Of a stretch of DNA of 64,000 bases, positions 1-9,837 are shown piece after piece. The stretch covers positions 2,170,001-2,234,000 of the forward strand of contig NZ_LS999833.1 of the NCBI RefSeq assembly GCF_900537175.1. Reading direction: 5' to 3'. The notes beneath the pieces were generated by a model. That model was not told the DNA's origin, did no database searches, and saw only the letters and a program-made list of their open reading frames with translations. This stretch comes from Lentilitoribacter sp. Alg239-R112. GTDB taxonomy: Bacteria; Pseudomonadota; Alphaproteobacteria; Rhizobiales; Rhizobiaceae. Position 1 is the stretch's first letter, and every line of letters starts with the position of its first letter. A program made the position numbers and the translations under genes.

Positions 1-748
1 TCATCTCATACCCAGTTTTCCAAAACGGGCTTGTTAAGTAAATAAGCGCCCAAGGAAACTTCTTGACTTTTACCTGCCTGCCCAATTTCTCCGATAAAGT
101 GATGGCTAATTCCTTAATGGAGAAGATTGACCCTGGAAACGGAATGTCTTCAAACACATTCAGTTTGTTTCGTTTTTCTGACACTTGCACACATGCTCTA
201 GCCCAGTCTGGCAAATAACAATATGTATGTTTTGCGTTCGGATCACCAAGCGCATTGATCGCACCCTTTTCGAGACCTGACAAAATTCCCATACCCATCA
301 ACGTGTCACTACGTTTATCGTCGATAAAATCCCCTGCCCGCAATATTATAGTCTGTACGCCAAATTCACTGGCAGCCGCTTTGTATGCCTCTTCCATTTC
401 AATGCGAATTTTGCCTTTTCTGGTATCAGCTCGATGGGGCGTATTCTCGTCCCATACTCCTGCTTGTTTCCCAAAAACATATACATTTCCCGGAACAATA
501 ATTGTCGCCCTGGCTGACTTAGCTGCAGCGATGACCTGATTTGTAATTTTGGGAATCTGCGTCGCCCAGTTTTTATAACCCGCCGGATTAAGACCGTTGA
601 TTATTACATCTACGCCCTCAGCAGCCTCAATCATATTATCGTGCCTGCGATTAAATATCTTTACGTCCCATCCAGCCTTTTCAAATTCCGCCTTGGAATG
701 TCTACCTATCTTTCCAGATGCGCCTAAAATGAGAACTGTCTTCGCCAT
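1..748 (-). CDS. NAD(P)-binding epimerase/reductase (NmrA/extended-SDR-like), 3' end outside window
   Basis: The reading frame is open from an ATG at 748 to base 1, so the C-terminus lies beyond the window; at least 249 residues are present. The N-terminus MAKTVLILGASGKIGRH is a Rossmann dinucleotide-binding loop (GxSGxxG), followed by a stretch resembling sugar epimerases and NmrA-type proteins (VIINGLNP, then VPGNVYVFG, then ILRAGDFIDD). The substrate is unknown. It is divergent from the LysR gene at 842, an arrangement typical of a regulator and its target. The ribosome binding site AAAGGA lies inside an inverted repeat (756-778). The fold is clear; the specific reaction is not. Confidence 0.8.
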   Translation of the reverse strand, partial: MAKTVLILGASGKIGRHSKAEFEKAGWDVKIFNRRHDNMIEAAEGVDVIINGLNPAGYKNWATQIPKITNQVIAAAKSARATIIVPGNVYVFGKQAGVWDENTPHRADTRKGKIRIEMEEAYKAAASEFGVQTIILRAGDFIDDKRSDTLMGMGILSGLEKGAINALGDPNAKHTYCYLPDWARACVQVSEKRNKLNVFEDIPFPGSIFSIKELAITLSEKLGRQVKVKKFPWALIYLTSPFWKTGYEM

Positions 749-755
749 AATCTAA

Positions 756-778
756 TCCTTTCATTGCCGTTGAAAGGA
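756..778 (-). promoter_or_regulatory. Hairpin covering the ribosome binding site of the reductase gene
   Basis: TCCTTTCA (756-763) and TGAAAGGA (771-778) are perfect 8-base arms separated by 7 bases. Read on the minus strand, the second arm of the RNA hairpin contains the AAAGGA that precedes the ATG at 748. The stem could therefore hide the ribosome binding site. A DNA operator for the neighbouring LysR protein is an alternative reading. Seen in sequence; function inferred. Confidence 0.4.
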
Positions 779-841
779 AATTATGATATTCAATTTCAAT
801 GTTAAATTACCCAAATATCTATATTAGAAATTCATAATTGA

Positions 842-1741
842 ATGGCATATTATTTTAAGAATCTCGATTGGTCACTCATCCAATCATTCATCGCAGTAGC
901 TGAGCATGGCTCATTGACAGGTGGCGCACACCATCTTGGTAAAAGCCAACCGACACTTGGACGCGACATCGCAAAAATTGAGACAGCACTCAAAACTCAG
1001 TTATTCACAAGGGAACGACATGGCTTGTCCTTGACAGATCAAGGTGTCCAACTTCTCAAAATAGCGAAGGAAATGCACATCTCGGCGGCAAAATTAATAA
1101 CGCTAGCTTTGGATGAGAAAGACGAACTTTCTGGAACCGTTCGCATAACAGCCTCGCTTGTCATGTCCAACTTCATACTACCAGAAATTATTGCAAAGCT
1201 ACGTTCCAAGTTTCCAAATATTGAGCTGGAACTTCATGCAAGTGATGAAAGCGAAAATCTTTTGTTCCACGAAGCTGATATTGCAATTCGCATGTATAGA
1301 CCTGACCAACTTGATATCATTACACGACATGTTGGTGATACGGAGATAGGCATTTTTGCATCTAAAAATTACATCACTCGAAATGGTATCCCCAAATCGA
1401 TGACAGAATTAATGGAGCATGACTGGATTGGATATGATCGATCTGAGCTAATGATAAAGGGCATGCGCGCACTTGGATGGCAAGTTGACCGCAGCTTTTT
1501 CAAAGTGCGGTGTGATGATCAAGCGGCCTATTGGCATTTACTAAAAGCAGGTGCAGGAATAGGCGTCGGACAGGTGGTAATTGCACAACAGTCGGATAAC
1601 CTTGTTCGTTTATTTGATGAAATCGATATACCACCGATTCCAATTTGGCTCACTGCAAACAAAGCTTTGAAACAATCAGCACGCATCCGCGCCATTTACG
1701 ACGCGATTGCGAAAGAGTTATCAAAAGTAACTAAACGTTAG
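842..1741 (+). CDS. LysR-family transcriptional regulator
   Basis: The protein has 299 residues, the normal LTTR length. Residues about 8-66 form the winged helix-turn-helix (WSLIQSFIAVAEHGSLTGGA, then KSQPTLGRDIAKIE), and residues about 90-295 form the substrate-binding domain (SGTVRITASLVMSNFILP). It is divergent from the partial reductase gene (93-base gap), which it probably controls. The gap holds imperfect inverted arms, ATTATG near 781 and CATAAT near 833, that could be part of an LTTR site. The gene ends one base before the convergent pal stop codon and no terminator is visible between them. The inducer is unknown. Confidence 0.9.
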   Translation: MAYYFKNLDWSLIQSFIAVAEHGSLTGGAHHLGKSQPTLGRDIAKIETALKTQLFTRERHGLSLTDQGVQLLKIAKEMHISAAKLITLALDEKDELSGTVRITASLVMSNFILPEIIAKLRSKFPNIELELHASDESENLLFHEADIAIRMYRPDQLDIITRHVGDTEIGIFASKNYITRNGIPKSMTELMEHDWIGYDRSELMIKGMRALGWQVDRSFFKVRCDDQAAYWHLLKAGAGIGVGQVVIAQQSDNLVRLFDEIDIPPIPIWLTANKALKQSARIRAIYDAIAKELSKVTKR

Positions 1742-1742
1742 T

Positions 1743-2252
1743 CTAGCTATTTACACCAAGTAGTTTGGTTTGCGCACGGCGGTTTTGCGACCAGCATGAA
1801 ATATCATCACAAACTGCAACTGGACGTTCTTTACCAAGTGATAGTGTTTTAATTCTTGCGGAAGTCAGGCCTTGTGAAATTAGATAATCTCTTGTAGCTG
1901 CGGCACGACGGGCACCGAGCGCAAGGTTATATTCACGTGTGCCGCGCTCATCAGCATGACCTTCAATCGTGATAATTTTATCAGGATATTGATTTAACCA
2001 AGCGACTTGCTTGACGAGAATGTTTGCTGCATCACCGCGAATAACCGACGAATCCGTATCGAAGTAAACAATATCGCCAACGTTCTGTGTAAAATCCTGC
2101 AACGACCCAGGCACAGCGCCGTTAGCCGTTAATCCTAAATCGCCTACATTGTTTGGCAATTGGTTTTTCTTAGATGCACAACCTGCCAATGTCAGGCCCA
2201 GAAAGAGCGCAATTAAAACACGACTGTGTGACAAAGATGCTAAACCGCTCAT
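1743..2252 (-). CDS. pal: Peptidoglycan-associated lipoprotein Pal
   Basis: The 169-residue outer-membrane lipoprotein has a signal peptide with lipobox LAGC (Cys25 lipidated). Its OmpA-type peptidoglycan-binding domain spans about residues 60-165 and carries the signature ITIEGHADERGTREYN and LGARRAAATRDYL. Pal anchors the outer membrane to peptidoglycan and is the target of TolB and TolA during division. The ATG is preceded by AAGGAGA. It is the last gene of the tolQRAB-pal set, 148 bases after tolB. The ybgF/cpoB gene that usually follows is absent; a convergent LysR gene abuts instead. Confidence 0.97.
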   Translation of the reverse strand: MSGLASLSHSRVLIALFLGLTLAGCASKKNQLPNNVGDLGLTANGAVPGSLQDFTQNVGDIVYFDTDSSVIRGDAANILVKQVAWLNQYPDKIITIEGHADERGTREYNLALGARRAAATRDYLISQGLTSARIKTLSLGKERPVAVCDDISCWSQNRRAQTKLLGVNS

Positions 2253-2400
2253 ACCCGGTCTCCTTGATGAAATAAAGTTGACAAAATATAACCACTCAAA
2301 GTTAAATTGCTCTCAATAGACAGGGTTAATAGACTCTTACTGCTGTCTAAAAAGCCCCAAATTGTGGTGGTTTCATGACTAAATTCAGGCGAAAATCAGA

Positions 2401-3711
2401 CTATTCAAGTAAAGGTGACCAAGCGGGATCCGATGCAAAATTCGGGGTTGTCACTTGTTGCTCATTATACCCAGTTAGATCGATACTGGTCAATTGAGGG
2501 CCACCCGATCCAGCAGGCTGACGAAAGAACATCAACACACGGCCGTTTGGCGCCCATGTCGGCCCCTCATTATGGAAACCTGTCGTTAGGATGCGTTCAT
2601 TCGACCCATCCGTCTTCATCACACCAATTGAAAACTTACCACCCGCACGTTTTGTAAAAGCAATCAAATCGCCACGCGGCGACCATACAGGTGTCGAATA
2701 GGATCCGCTACCAAATGAGATACGACGCTGATTGCCTCCGTTTGAATCCATAATATAAAGCTGTTGTCGTCCTCCACGATCAGACTCAAATGCTATCTGA
2801 GATCCGTCAGGCGAATAAGATGGCGATGTATCAATGGCGCTCGTATTGGTTAGCCGTGTAGTACTACGTGTGCGCAGGTCCATTGTATAAATGTTCGCAT
2901 TACCACCTTCTTGCAGGCTCATAATCACCTTTTGACCATCGGGTGAAAACCTGGGTGAGAATGTCATACCTGGAAAATTACCGACAAGTTCACGCTGACC
3001 TGTTTCAAGTTGGAGAAGATAAATTCGTGGCTGCCCACCTTCAAAAGACATGTAGGTTATTTCTTGCTTACTTGGCGAAAACCTGGGTGTAAGCACAAGG
3101 TCATCACCATTCGTAAGTGTTCTCAAATTCGCGCCATCTTGATCCATGATCGCCAATTTTTTTATACGTGCCGTCTTCGGGCCACTTTCAGATACAAACA
3201 CAACCCGAGTATCAAAGTAACCCTTTTCACCAGTCAAATTCTCATAGATCGCATCAGAAATAATATGCGCCACACGCCGCCAGTTTTGAGGTTGGGCAAA
3301 AAGACGTTGACCAATAAGCTGTTCGCCAGCAACACTATCCCAAAGTCGGAATTCAATTTTTAAACGCCCATCAGCTTCTTTGGTAACGCCGCCAGTTATC
3401 AAAGCTTGAGCATTGATAACGCGCCAATCATCAAAGCGCGGAGTTGCGTTTGGGTCCGTGATTTTCTGAATAAATGCCTGCTTCTGGACCGGTTGAAACA
3501 ATCCTGATCGCTTCAAATCAGCTTCAATGACATCACTCATCTGTTTGCCAACGGCTTCACCTGACACAAAGTCAGACACCGCAATTGGCAAAGGTTCAAT
3601 ATTTGCCTGATTGATATCAATTTCGACACGCGAATGAGCCTCAGTCAAAGGCACCGCGATTAATACCAAGCTGGCAGATATTGAAATGAGTAGGTTTTTA
3701 AGCTGAAGCAT
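2401..3711 (-). CDS. tolB: Tol-Pal system periplasmic protein TolB
   Basis: The protein has 436 residues, with an N-terminal signal peptide (about 1-25), an N-terminal alpha/beta domain to about residue 165, and then a six-bladed beta-propeller. Propeller repeats are visible as [25 protein letters not shown] and [13 protein letters not shown]. TolB shuttles between Pal and TolA in the periplasm. It follows tolA by 17 bases and is clearly co-transcribed with it. Length and motif order match the family; nothing is missing. Confidence 0.97.
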   Translation of the reverse strand: MLQLKNLLISISASLVLIAVPLTEAHSRVEIDINQANIEPLPIAVSDFVSGEAVGKQMSDVIEADLKRSGLFQPVQKQAFIQKITDPNATPRFDDWRVINAQALITGGVTKEADGRLKIEFRLWDSVAGEQLIGQRLFAQPQNWRRVAHIISDAIYENLTGEKGYFDTRVVFVSESGPKTARIKKLAIMDQDGANLRTLTNGDDLVLTPRFSPSKQEITYMSFEGGQPRIYLLQLETGQRELVGNFPGMTFSPRFSPDGQKVIMSLQEGGNANIYTMDLRTRSTTRLTNTSAIDTSPSYSPDGSQIAFESDRGGRQQLYIMDSNGGNQRRISFGSGSYSTPVWSPRGDLIAFTKRAGGKFSIGVMKTDGSNERILTTGFHNEGPTWAPNGRVLMFFRQPAGSGGPQLTSIDLTGYNEQQVTTPNFASDPAWSPLLE

Positions 3712-3728
3712 AAGACCTTATCCTGTTA

Positions 3729-4790
3729 TTAGAAAAGCTGGCTGGGGTCGAAATTAACAACAACTTCTGACCACGTGTCGTATTTATCGAGAGGTAAATT
3801 ATATGGTTGCGCTCTTAACACGGCGCGTCGTGCACTTCCCGCGAGCGTTGTTCGGACTGACTGAGATCCACCGGTTGCATTAACATCGGGTTGACCGATA
3901 ATATTGCCGGACTTATCCAACTGCATGGAAACCGTCACCCGAATTTCACCCCCATCTGCTAATCCGGGAATAATATTCCAGTATTTTTGGATCTGCCCGC
4001 GAAGTGCATCCATTTCACTTTGTGAGAGTTTGCCGGCAGGCTTCGTTGTTTTCACGCCCAAGCCTTCATCTCTGGCTGACCGTTTCGCACCGCCACCTTG
4101 TGCATCTTGTTTATTCAAGAGTGATGCAATCTCGTCTGAATTAAAATCACTTTTCTTAGATGATGACGTTTCTTTTTTCGCGACCTCAGTTTTCTTACGT
4201 TCCGGGGTTTTAGCCGTTTTCGCTGGCGCTGATTTTTCTCTTAAAATCGGAACAGGACCTGTCTTGGGTAATTCAACTCGCTTTTCAGCTTCAGGTTCGC
4301 TTGAATTTATAGCTTCTTTGACCGGATCGGGCGTAACTGGTGTCGCTTCCTTCGGAAGAGCTGCGATCTCTGTTGCGGTTGTCGCATTTGTCTCTGGTTT
4401 TGGTTGGACCTGCTCAACAGGTTCTGGCTTTAGTGATGGCTCCGCGGTTGGCTTAGGCTTGTCTTCGGATTTTGGCGGTGCTTTAGACACCACTTCATTT
4501 TCACTTGGTGTTGGAACTTTAAGGCTCTTTAAATCGACAGCGTTTTCACCAGTATTCTGAGCGTCTTCAACTTTCGTCCGAACTTCAGTCTTTTTAGGCG
4601 CAGGCTTTTTCTTCGCTGTTGCTTCCTTTACACCTTCAAGAACTTGCGTCAAATCTTCAATTGGGACAATCGAAACAGGTACGGATTCAACATCGGCAAC
4701 CGCAAGTGTTTTGGGCGCATTAAACGAGAGCAAAGCCCAGCTTAATATCGCAACATGCAAAAACGATGATATGACAAGGCCTATCTGCAC
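3729..4790 (-). CDS. tolA: Cell envelope integrity protein TolA
   Basis: The 353-residue protein has one N-terminal membrane helix (about 4-24). A long low-complexity periplasmic stalk rich in Lys, Pro, Glu and Ala (about 45-255) follows, then a C-terminal TonB/TolA-like domain (about 258-353; QIQKYWNIIPGLADGGEIRV). It links the inner-membrane TolQR motor to TolB and Pal. The stalk is Pro/Glu-rich and looks less helical than in enterobacteria, as is common in alphaproteobacteria. It lies 3 bases after tolR. Sequence of the stalk is not conserved; position and both ends identify it. Confidence 0.95.
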   Translation of the reverse strand: MQIGLVISSFLHVAILSWALLSFNAPKTLAVADVESVPVSIVPIEDLTQVLEGVKEATAKKKPAPKKTEVRTKVEDAQNTGENAVDLKSLKVPTPSENEVVSKAPPKSEDKPKPTAEPSLKPEPVEQVQPKPETNATTATEIAALPKEATPVTPDPVKEAINSSEPEAEKRVELPKTGPVPILREKSAPAKTAKTPERKKTEVAKKETSSSKKSDFNSDEIASLLNKQDAQGGGAKRSARDEGLGVKTTKPAGKLSQSEMDALRGQIQKYWNIIPGLADGGEIRVTVSMQLDKSGNIIGQPDVNATGGSQSVRTTLAGSARRAVLRAQPYNLPLDKYDTWSEVVVNFDPSQLF

Positions 4791-4793
4791 GCT

Positions 4794-5243
4794 CTACCCG
4801 TCCTGCTCCTGCAAAGTTACAAGTCCCAAATTTTTAAATCCTGCGGCTGAGATGCGCGCCATCACTTTCATAACGGTTCCATAATCAGCATTTGTATCGC
4901 CGCGCACATAAATGCGTTCGCTGTAGCCAGTTGTCGATATCGCTTCCAGTTTTGCGACCACTTCATCAATTGGAATTTCTGTTTCCTGTAAGAAAACACC
5001 GCCCTCTGAATTGACCGAAACTGTTATCGGTTGTGTTTCAGAATTAAGAGATTTCGCCTGCGTTTCCGGTAAATCAATCGGCACACCAACGGTTAGAAGG
5101 GGGGCTGCAACCATGAAGATAATCAATAGTACCAGCATCACATCAACAAACGGTGTCACGTTAATTTCACTCATAGGCGCAAGTTTGCGCCCTCGTCTAC
5201 GAGAGCTTGAGCGACCACCGGCATTTGGCATCATCATAGCCAT
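4794..5243 (-). CDS. tolR: Tol-Pal proton-channel subunit TolR (ExbD/TolR family)
   Basis: The 149-residue protein has a short basic cytoplasmic N-terminus and then one membrane helix. The helix carries the family motif INVTPFVDVMLVLLIIFMV, whose Asp (in FVD) is the proton-carrying residue. A small periplasmic ExbD/TolR domain follows (about 65-145). It works with TolQ to energise TolA using the proton motive force. It sits 2 bases after tolQ and 3 before tolA, so it is translationally coupled with both. Confidence 0.97.
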   Translation of the reverse strand: MAMMMPNAGGRSSSRRRGRKLAPMSEINVTPFVDVMLVLLIIFMVAAPLLTVGVPIDLPETQAKSLNSETQPITVSVNSEGGVFLQETEIPIDEVVAKLEAISTTGYSERIYVRGDTNADYGTVMKVMARISAAGFKNLGLVTLQEQDG

Positions 5244-5245
5244 AG

Positions 5246-6007
5246 CTATACTCCAGACATTGATGCTTGAGAATGCGATGTTTGTGGTTGCGATGCATGC
5301 TGTTGAACTTGCGAACGCTCATCCAATTGACGAGACAAAATGCCGGAAAATTCGTCGGCAAAACCCTCCATACGCGAGCTTAATTTCGCAGCATCTGCGG
5401 AAAATTTGTTATAAGCAATCACCGCTGGGATCGCTGCCAACAGACCAATCGCTGTTGCTAACAGCGCCTCGGCAATACCCGGAGCAACAACGGCCAAATT
5501 TGTGGACTTAGAACCCGCAATCGCCTGGAATGATGTCATAATACCGATTACTGTACCAAACAAGCCAATGAATGGTGCAGCAGAACCAATTGTCGCTAAC
5601 CAACCAAGACGAGACTCTAGAGCCTCTGACTCGCGTACCAGTGCAACGTCCATGGCTTTATCGATCCGCATTTGAAGACCCATCGGGGTTTTCGCACCGC
5701 GCTCAAATGATTTCTTCCATTCCTGCATCGCACTTAGAAAAATTGCGCCCATACCTGAGTTCTTTTTTCGTTCTGAAAGAGATCGATATAACTCTTCCAG
5801 AGACTGCCCCGACCAGAACAAATCCTCGAAACGATCAAGCTGTATCTTAGCTTTTTTATACGCAATAACCTTGTTGACAACAATTGCCCATGTCCAGACT
5901 GAGGCAGCCAGAAGTCCCAACATCACTAATTTTACGACAAAACCTGCCTCTAAAAACAGTGACAAAAGCGTCACATCAGAAGTAGCGGCCAATCCAACTT
6001 GTTCCAT
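5246..6007 (-). CDS. tolQ: Tol-Pal proton-channel subunit TolQ (MotA/TolQ/ExbB family)
   Basis: The 253-residue inner-membrane protein has three membrane helices at about 20-43, 138-162 and 172-195. The second region contains the family signature GLFGTVIGIMTSFQ and the third LLATAIGLLAAIPAV. TolQ forms the pentameric stator around the TolR dimer. It is the first gene of tolQRAB-pal, and the 230-base gap upstream (6008-6237) probably carries its promoter. That gap includes TTAATGAAGCGTTAG near 6172, a near-match to a CtrA box. The product lacks anything unusual. Confidence 0.97.
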   Translation of the reverse strand: MEQVGLAATSDVTLLSLFLEAGFVVKLVMLGLLAASVWTWAIVVNKVIAYKKAKIQLDRFEDLFWSGQSLEELYRSLSERKKNSGMGAIFLSAMQEWKKSFERGAKTPMGLQMRIDKAMDVALVRESEALESRLGWLATIGSAAPFIGLFGTVIGIMTSFQAIAGSKSTNLAVVAPGIAEALLATAIGLLAAIPAVIAYNKFSADAAKLSSRMEGFADEFSGILSRQLDERSQVQQHASQPQTSHSQASMSGV

Positions 6008-6237
6008 TTTCAGTCCCTTAAACGATCATAGAATAGTACCAAACACCTCAAGAAAGCAGATTTCGAAGCAAATATGGCATACTCGTTCATGCTTTAATGT
6101 CTAAAAAATGCGGTCAAACAATGGCGCGCGATCTTACAAGACAAACTTGAGGGCAATAGGCCATAATTATGGTTAATGAAGCGTTAGGATTCGTTAGAAT
6201 TGGACCAAATCACGTTGATTTGATGACAGAATTACAG

Positions 6238-6660
6238 CTATGAAAGAGATTCAGGCAATCGACGCGGCCGCCCAACACCATTTACGCAGGCGACAGTGAC
6301 TTTAGCGTCAATCAAGATTTCGTCCCCGCGCAGAACACGCTGAGATAGCTCCATACGAGCCCCACGTGCAGCCAAGGGTTCGGTGAGAATCGTCAAAACG
6401 TCATCCATACGAGCTGGTTTTACATACTTAATCTCAATTTTTGACACCATAAAAGCAACCGCATTTTCTGGGTCATCTTTATTCAGCGTTTCACTTTGAA
6501 TAAGCCCTTTGCACCGGATAAATTCGGTTCGTCCTCGCTCCATAAAATGCAAATATCTGGCATGATAAACAGCGCCAGAAAAATCGGTATCTTCATAATA
6601 AACACGCTGAATAAGCTCATGACCCTGTTCGGTCAATCGACCTTCAAATTGATATGTCAT
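6238..6660 (-). CDS. ybgC: Tol-Pal-associated acyl-CoA thioesterase YbgC
   Basis: The 140-residue hotdog-fold thioesterase carries the 4HBT/YbgC signature YYEDTDFSGAVYHARYLHF, including the catalytic Asp and the following GxVYH. It hydrolyses acyl-CoA or acyl-ACP thioesters in the cytoplasm and is conserved upstream of tolQ. It starts 2 bases after the ruvB stop codon, so it is translationally coupled to ruvB. It is separated from tolQ by 230 bases. Confidence 0.93.
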   Translation of the reverse strand: MTYQFEGRLTEQGHELIQRVYYEDTDFSGAVYHARYLHFMERGRTEFIRCKGLIQSETLNKDDPENAVAFMVSKIEIKYVKPARMDDVLTILTEPLAARGARMELSQRVLRGDEILIDAKVTVACVNGVGRPRRLPESLS

Positions 6661-6662
6661 TG

Positions 6663-7703
6663 CTATTCCCCATCCTGAAACAAGTTGATCTGTGTCTTTT
6701 CCAGATCTTTTGGTGGATTAAGCCCCATATGTTTCCACGCATTTCCGGTTAAAACCCGACCACGTGGGGTACGCTGTATAAAACCTTGTTGGATGAGGTA
6801 CGGTTCAATAATGTCTTCAATTGCATCGCGTGGCTCAGAAAGTCCTGCTGCAATGGTTTCAATTCCAACTGGACCACCACCAAAATTATCAGCAATCATT
6901 GATAAGTAACGGCGGTCAAGTTGATCAAGTCCCATTGCATCGACAGATAGTCTTGTGAGCGCATTATCAGCAATTTCTTTGGTAACAGCTTCCGCTTTTG
7001 CAACTTCCGCAAAATCACGAACACGGCGTAGCAGGCGGCCGGCGATACGCGGTGTGCCACGCGCCCGTCTGGCAATTTCCTTAGCGCCATCATCGGTTAT
7101 GTTTAAACCCATGATCCGCGCACCGCGACGAACAATGCTTTCAAGCTCCTCGACGGTGTAGAACTGCAACCGAACCGGAATACCAAACCGATCACGTAAT
7201 GGCGTTGTTAAAAGTCCCAAACGGGTGGTTGCTGCAACAAGCGTAAAATTTGCAAGATCAATTTTGACCGAACGAGCAGCTGGCCCCTCACCGATGATTA
7301 GATCCAGTTGAAAATCTTCCATCGCAGGATAGAGAATTTCTTCCACAGCAGGATTAAGCCGATGTATCTCATCAATGAACAGGACATCCCGCTCTTCAAG
7401 ATTAGTCAATAATGCAGCAAGGTCACCCGCCTTGGCAATCACCGGACCGGAGGTCGAACGAAAATTCACGCCAAGCTCTTTAGCCATAATTTGCGCTAAA
7501 GTGGTTTTCCCTAAACCGGGAGGACCGACAAATAAAACGTGATCCAGCGCTTCACCACGATTTTTTGCAGCTTCAATAAATATCTTTAAATTTGCACGCG
7601 CTTCAGCCTGACCAGTAAAATCATCAAGCGATTGTGGACGCAGCGTTGCTTCCAAATCTTCGCCAGATTTATTGGGGTCCAATATGGGATTTTGATCACT
7701 CAT
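6663..7703 (-). CDS. ruvB: Holliday junction branch-migration helicase RuvB
   Basis: The 346-residue AAA+ ATPase shows Walker [13 protein letters not shown] (about residues 61-72), Walker [16 protein letters not shown], sensor AATTRLG and the Arg-containing loop LRDRFGI. A C-terminal winged-helix domain follows (about 265-335; [15 protein letters not shown]). It drives branch migration with RuvA during recombinational repair. It lies 24 bases after ruvA in ruvCAB order. Length is normal for the family. Confidence 0.98.
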   Translation of the reverse strand: MSDQNPILDPNKSGEDLEATLRPQSLDDFTGQAEARANLKIFIEAAKNRGEALDHVLFVGPPGLGKTTLAQIMAKELGVNFRSTSGPVIAKAGDLAALLTNLEERDVLFIDEIHRLNPAVEEILYPAMEDFQLDLIIGEGPAARSVKIDLANFTLVAATTRLGLLTTPLRDRFGIPVRLQFYTVEELESIVRRGARIMGLNITDDGAKEIARRARGTPRIAGRLLRRVRDFAEVAKAEAVTKEIADNALTRLSVDAMGLDQLDRRYLSMIADNFGGGPVGIETIAAGLSEPRDAIEDIIEPYLIQQGFIQRTPRGRVLTGNAWKHMGLNPPKDLEKTQINLFQDGE

Positions 7704-7727
7704 GGTTTTTACTTACGCAAATGACTT

Positions 7728-8345
7728 CTATTTGGCCAGTTCTTTCAAGCCCAGGCGAATAAGTTTTGCACTATCGGCATCATCGCCAGCATCGCGAACA
7801 GCTGCACCGACGGCAGAAGCTGCTTGCTCGCGCGAATATCCCAAATTGCAAAGTGCAGATACAGCATCGGCAACAGGAGCGGATGCTACGCCATCACCAA
7901 TATTCTGCTTGAGCCCCATATCCGGCGCATCAAGACCACCAAGAAGTGGTGCTTTGTTTTTAAGCTCTGTCACAATTCGTTGAGCAACTTTTGGTCCGAT
8001 ACCCGGTGCTCTCGCGACCATTGCTTTATCCTGCAACGCAATAGCATTGGATAAATCAGAAGCAGAAAGCGTTGATAAAACAGCGAGCGCCACCTTTGCT
8101 CCAACACCTTGAACACTTTGCAGAAGGCGGAACCACTCCCGCTCCAACTCGGTTGCGAAACCAAAAAGTTTAAGCTGATCTTCGCGCACATAGGTTTCAA
8201 TAAATAAGATGACAGCCTCGCCTGCAGAACCAATATTACCTAATGTGCGCCCCGAACAAAACGCTACATAGCAAACACCGTGCACATCAATGAGAACATA
8301 ATCTCCAGAGATCTCTTCAATCGTGCCTTTAAGTTTACCGATCAT
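7728..8345 (-). CDS. ruvA: Holliday junction DNA-binding protein RuvA
   Basis: The 205-residue protein has the three RuvA domains. The OB-fold N-terminus ([20 protein letters not shown]) is followed by a double helix-hairpin-helix region ([20 protein letters not shown] and [20 protein letters not shown]). A C-terminal UBA-like domain (about 155-203), which contacts RuvB, completes it. It binds the four-way junction as a tetramer. It starts 2 bases after the ruvC stop codon. Confidence 0.97.
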   Translation of the reverse strand: MIGKLKGTIEEISGDYVLIDVHGVCYVAFCSGRTLGNIGSAGEAVILFIETYVREDQLKLFGFATELEREWFRLLQSVQGVGAKVALAVLSTLSASDLSNAIALQDKAMVARAPGIGPKVAQRIVTELKNKAPLLGGLDAPDMGLKQNIGDGVASAPVADAVSALCNLGYSREQAASAVGAAVRDAGDDADSAKLIRLGLKELAK

Positions 8346-8347
8346 AA

Positions 8348-8854
8348 TTATACCGCCGCTATTTTATAGGTTGCGCTCGTGCGGTTATGCGCATGACAAA
8401 TTGCAATTGCCAGCGCATCCGCCGCATCATCGGATGTAAATTCTGCTTTCGGCATGAGAACTTTGACCATCATATGAATTTGTTTTTTATCTCCATGGCC
8501 AACACCAATGACTGATTTCTTCACCGCATTTGGTGCATATTCTGCCACACGAAGCCCTGATCGAGCAGGCACAAGCATTGCGATACCACGAGCCTGACCA
8601 AGCTTTAGCGTTGAAGTCGGGTTCACATTCACAAATGTGTTTTCAACCGCAGCTTCAAAGGGTTGATGGGAATGAATAATACCTTCCAAACCATCATAAA
8701 TTTGACAAAGGCGAGAGGCAAGATCAGCTTTACCATCAGATTTGACCGTGCCGGAGGCTACAAAACGTAAAGAATTACCCAAGACATCAATAATGCCCCA
8801 GCCAGTATTTCTAAGCCCCGGATCAATACCGATAATTCGAATCGCGTCGTTCAT
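8348..8854 (-). CDS. ruvC: Crossover junction endodeoxyribonuclease RuvC
   Basis: The 168-residue Holliday-junction resolvase has an RNase H fold. The acidic metal-binding residues are visible in [14 protein letters not shown] (Asp11), AAVENTFVN (Glu) and [14 protein letters not shown] (paired Asp near 143-146). First gene of ruvCAB-ybgC. The 134-base gap upstream holds the yebC terminator. Length matches the family. Confidence 0.97.
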   Translation of the reverse strand: MNDAIRIIGIDPGLRNTGWGIIDVLGNSLRFVASGTVKSDGKADLASRLCQIYDGLEGIIHSHQPFEAAVENTFVNVNPTSTLKLGQARGIAMLVPARSGLRVAEYAPNAVKKSVIGVGHGDKKQIHMMVKVLMPKAEFTSDDAADALAIAICHAHNRTSATYKIAAV

Positions 8855-8937
8855 CTGCTCACCCTATGTGTTTAGGTGATAAACATCTACCAAAAACGTG
8901 AACAAAACAAAAACAAATCACACAAAACTATTTGAAA

Positions 8938-8965
8938 TAAAAAAGCCGAGCAAATGCCCGGCTTA
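8938..8965 (-). terminator. Rho-independent terminator after yebC
   Basis: Arms AAGCCGAG (8943-8950) and CCCGGCTT (8957-8964) pair with one mismatch around a 6-base loop. On the minus strand the hairpin is followed by TTTTATTTC. It lies 24 bases after the yebC stop and separates it from ruvC. Confidence 0.75.
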
Positions 8966-8988
8966 GAAAATTCGATTGAAGAACCTGC

Positions 8989-9732
8989 CTAGGACAGTTT
9001 AGCCATCACTTCGTCAGAAATATCAAAGTTTGAATAAACGTTTTGAACATCATCATCATCGTCTAAAACATCCATAAAACGCATAAGTTGCTCAGCCTTG
9101 GTCTCGTCAACTGGTGTTTCGTTTTGAGGTTTCCAGATGGGCTTAACGGTTTTTGGCTCGCCCAAAGCAGCTTCAAGTGCTGACGATACATCTCCAATAT
9201 CTTCAAAAGCACAATAGATCGTATGTGTTTCTTCATCAGAAACTACATCTTCAGCACCAGCTTCGATACCAGCTTCCATGATAGTGTCCTCGTCTCCAAC
9301 TTCTACTGGGTAGATAATCTCGCCAACACGGTCGAACATAAAGCCGACCGAACCAGTTTCACCCAATGCGCCGCCAGACTTTGTAAAGGCTGTTCGAACA
9401 TTTGATGCAGTGCGATTGCGGTTATCAGTCAAAGCCTCAACAATAACGGCAACACCGCCTGGGCCATATCCCTCATAACGCACTTCGTCATAATTCTCGC
9501 CATCTTTATCCGCAGCTTTGTTAATTGCGCGCTGAATATTATCCTTTGGCATAGACAATGATTTGGCATTCTGAACAGCTAATCGAAGACGCGGGTTCAT
9601 TGACACATCAGGCGCACCCATTTTGGCAGCAACGGTTATTTCCCGAGCTAACTTTGAGAACATCTTGGAGCGAACAGCATCCTGACGTCCCTTGCGGTGT
9701 TGAATATTCTTAAACTTGGAATGGCCTGCCAT
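8989..9732 (-). CDS. yebC: YebC/PmpR-family protein (translation factor / transcriptional regulator)
   Basis: The 247-residue protein matches the three-domain YebC family: [19 protein letters not shown] at the N-terminus, then [20 protein letters not shown], then [12 protein letters not shown]. Members have been described as DNA-binding regulators (PmpR). More recently they have been described as factors that help ribosomes through proline stretches. It is placed next to ruvCAB, as in most bacteria. It ends at a clear terminator. No unusual features. Confidence 0.95.
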   Translation of the reverse strand: MAGHSKFKNIQHRKGRQDAVRSKMFSKLAREITVAAKMGAPDVSMNPRLRLAVQNAKSLSMPKDNIQRAINKAADKDGENYDEVRYEGYGPGGVAVIVEALTDNRNRTASNVRTAFTKSGGALGETGSVGFMFDRVGEIIYPVEVGDEDTIMEAGIEAGAEDVVSDEETHTIYCAFEDIGDVSSALEAALGEPKTVKPIWKPQNETPVDETKAEQLMRFMDVLDDDDDVQNVYSNFDISDEVMAKLS

Positions 9733-9837
9733 GAAACCCTCTTTGTAATTTCTCGTAATCTAAAAATCGATTTCCCGCCTTATAAAAACAAAACGCCATA
9801 AGGTCTAGGTTTATTGTATTATGTGTACCGTGAAGTC

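Noticed and set aside
3904-4560. A 218-residue plus-strand frame opposite tolA
   Set aside because: It is the antisense of the tolA low-complexity stalk; Ser/Gly/Phe-rich composition is an artefact of the Lys/Glu/Pro codons opposite.
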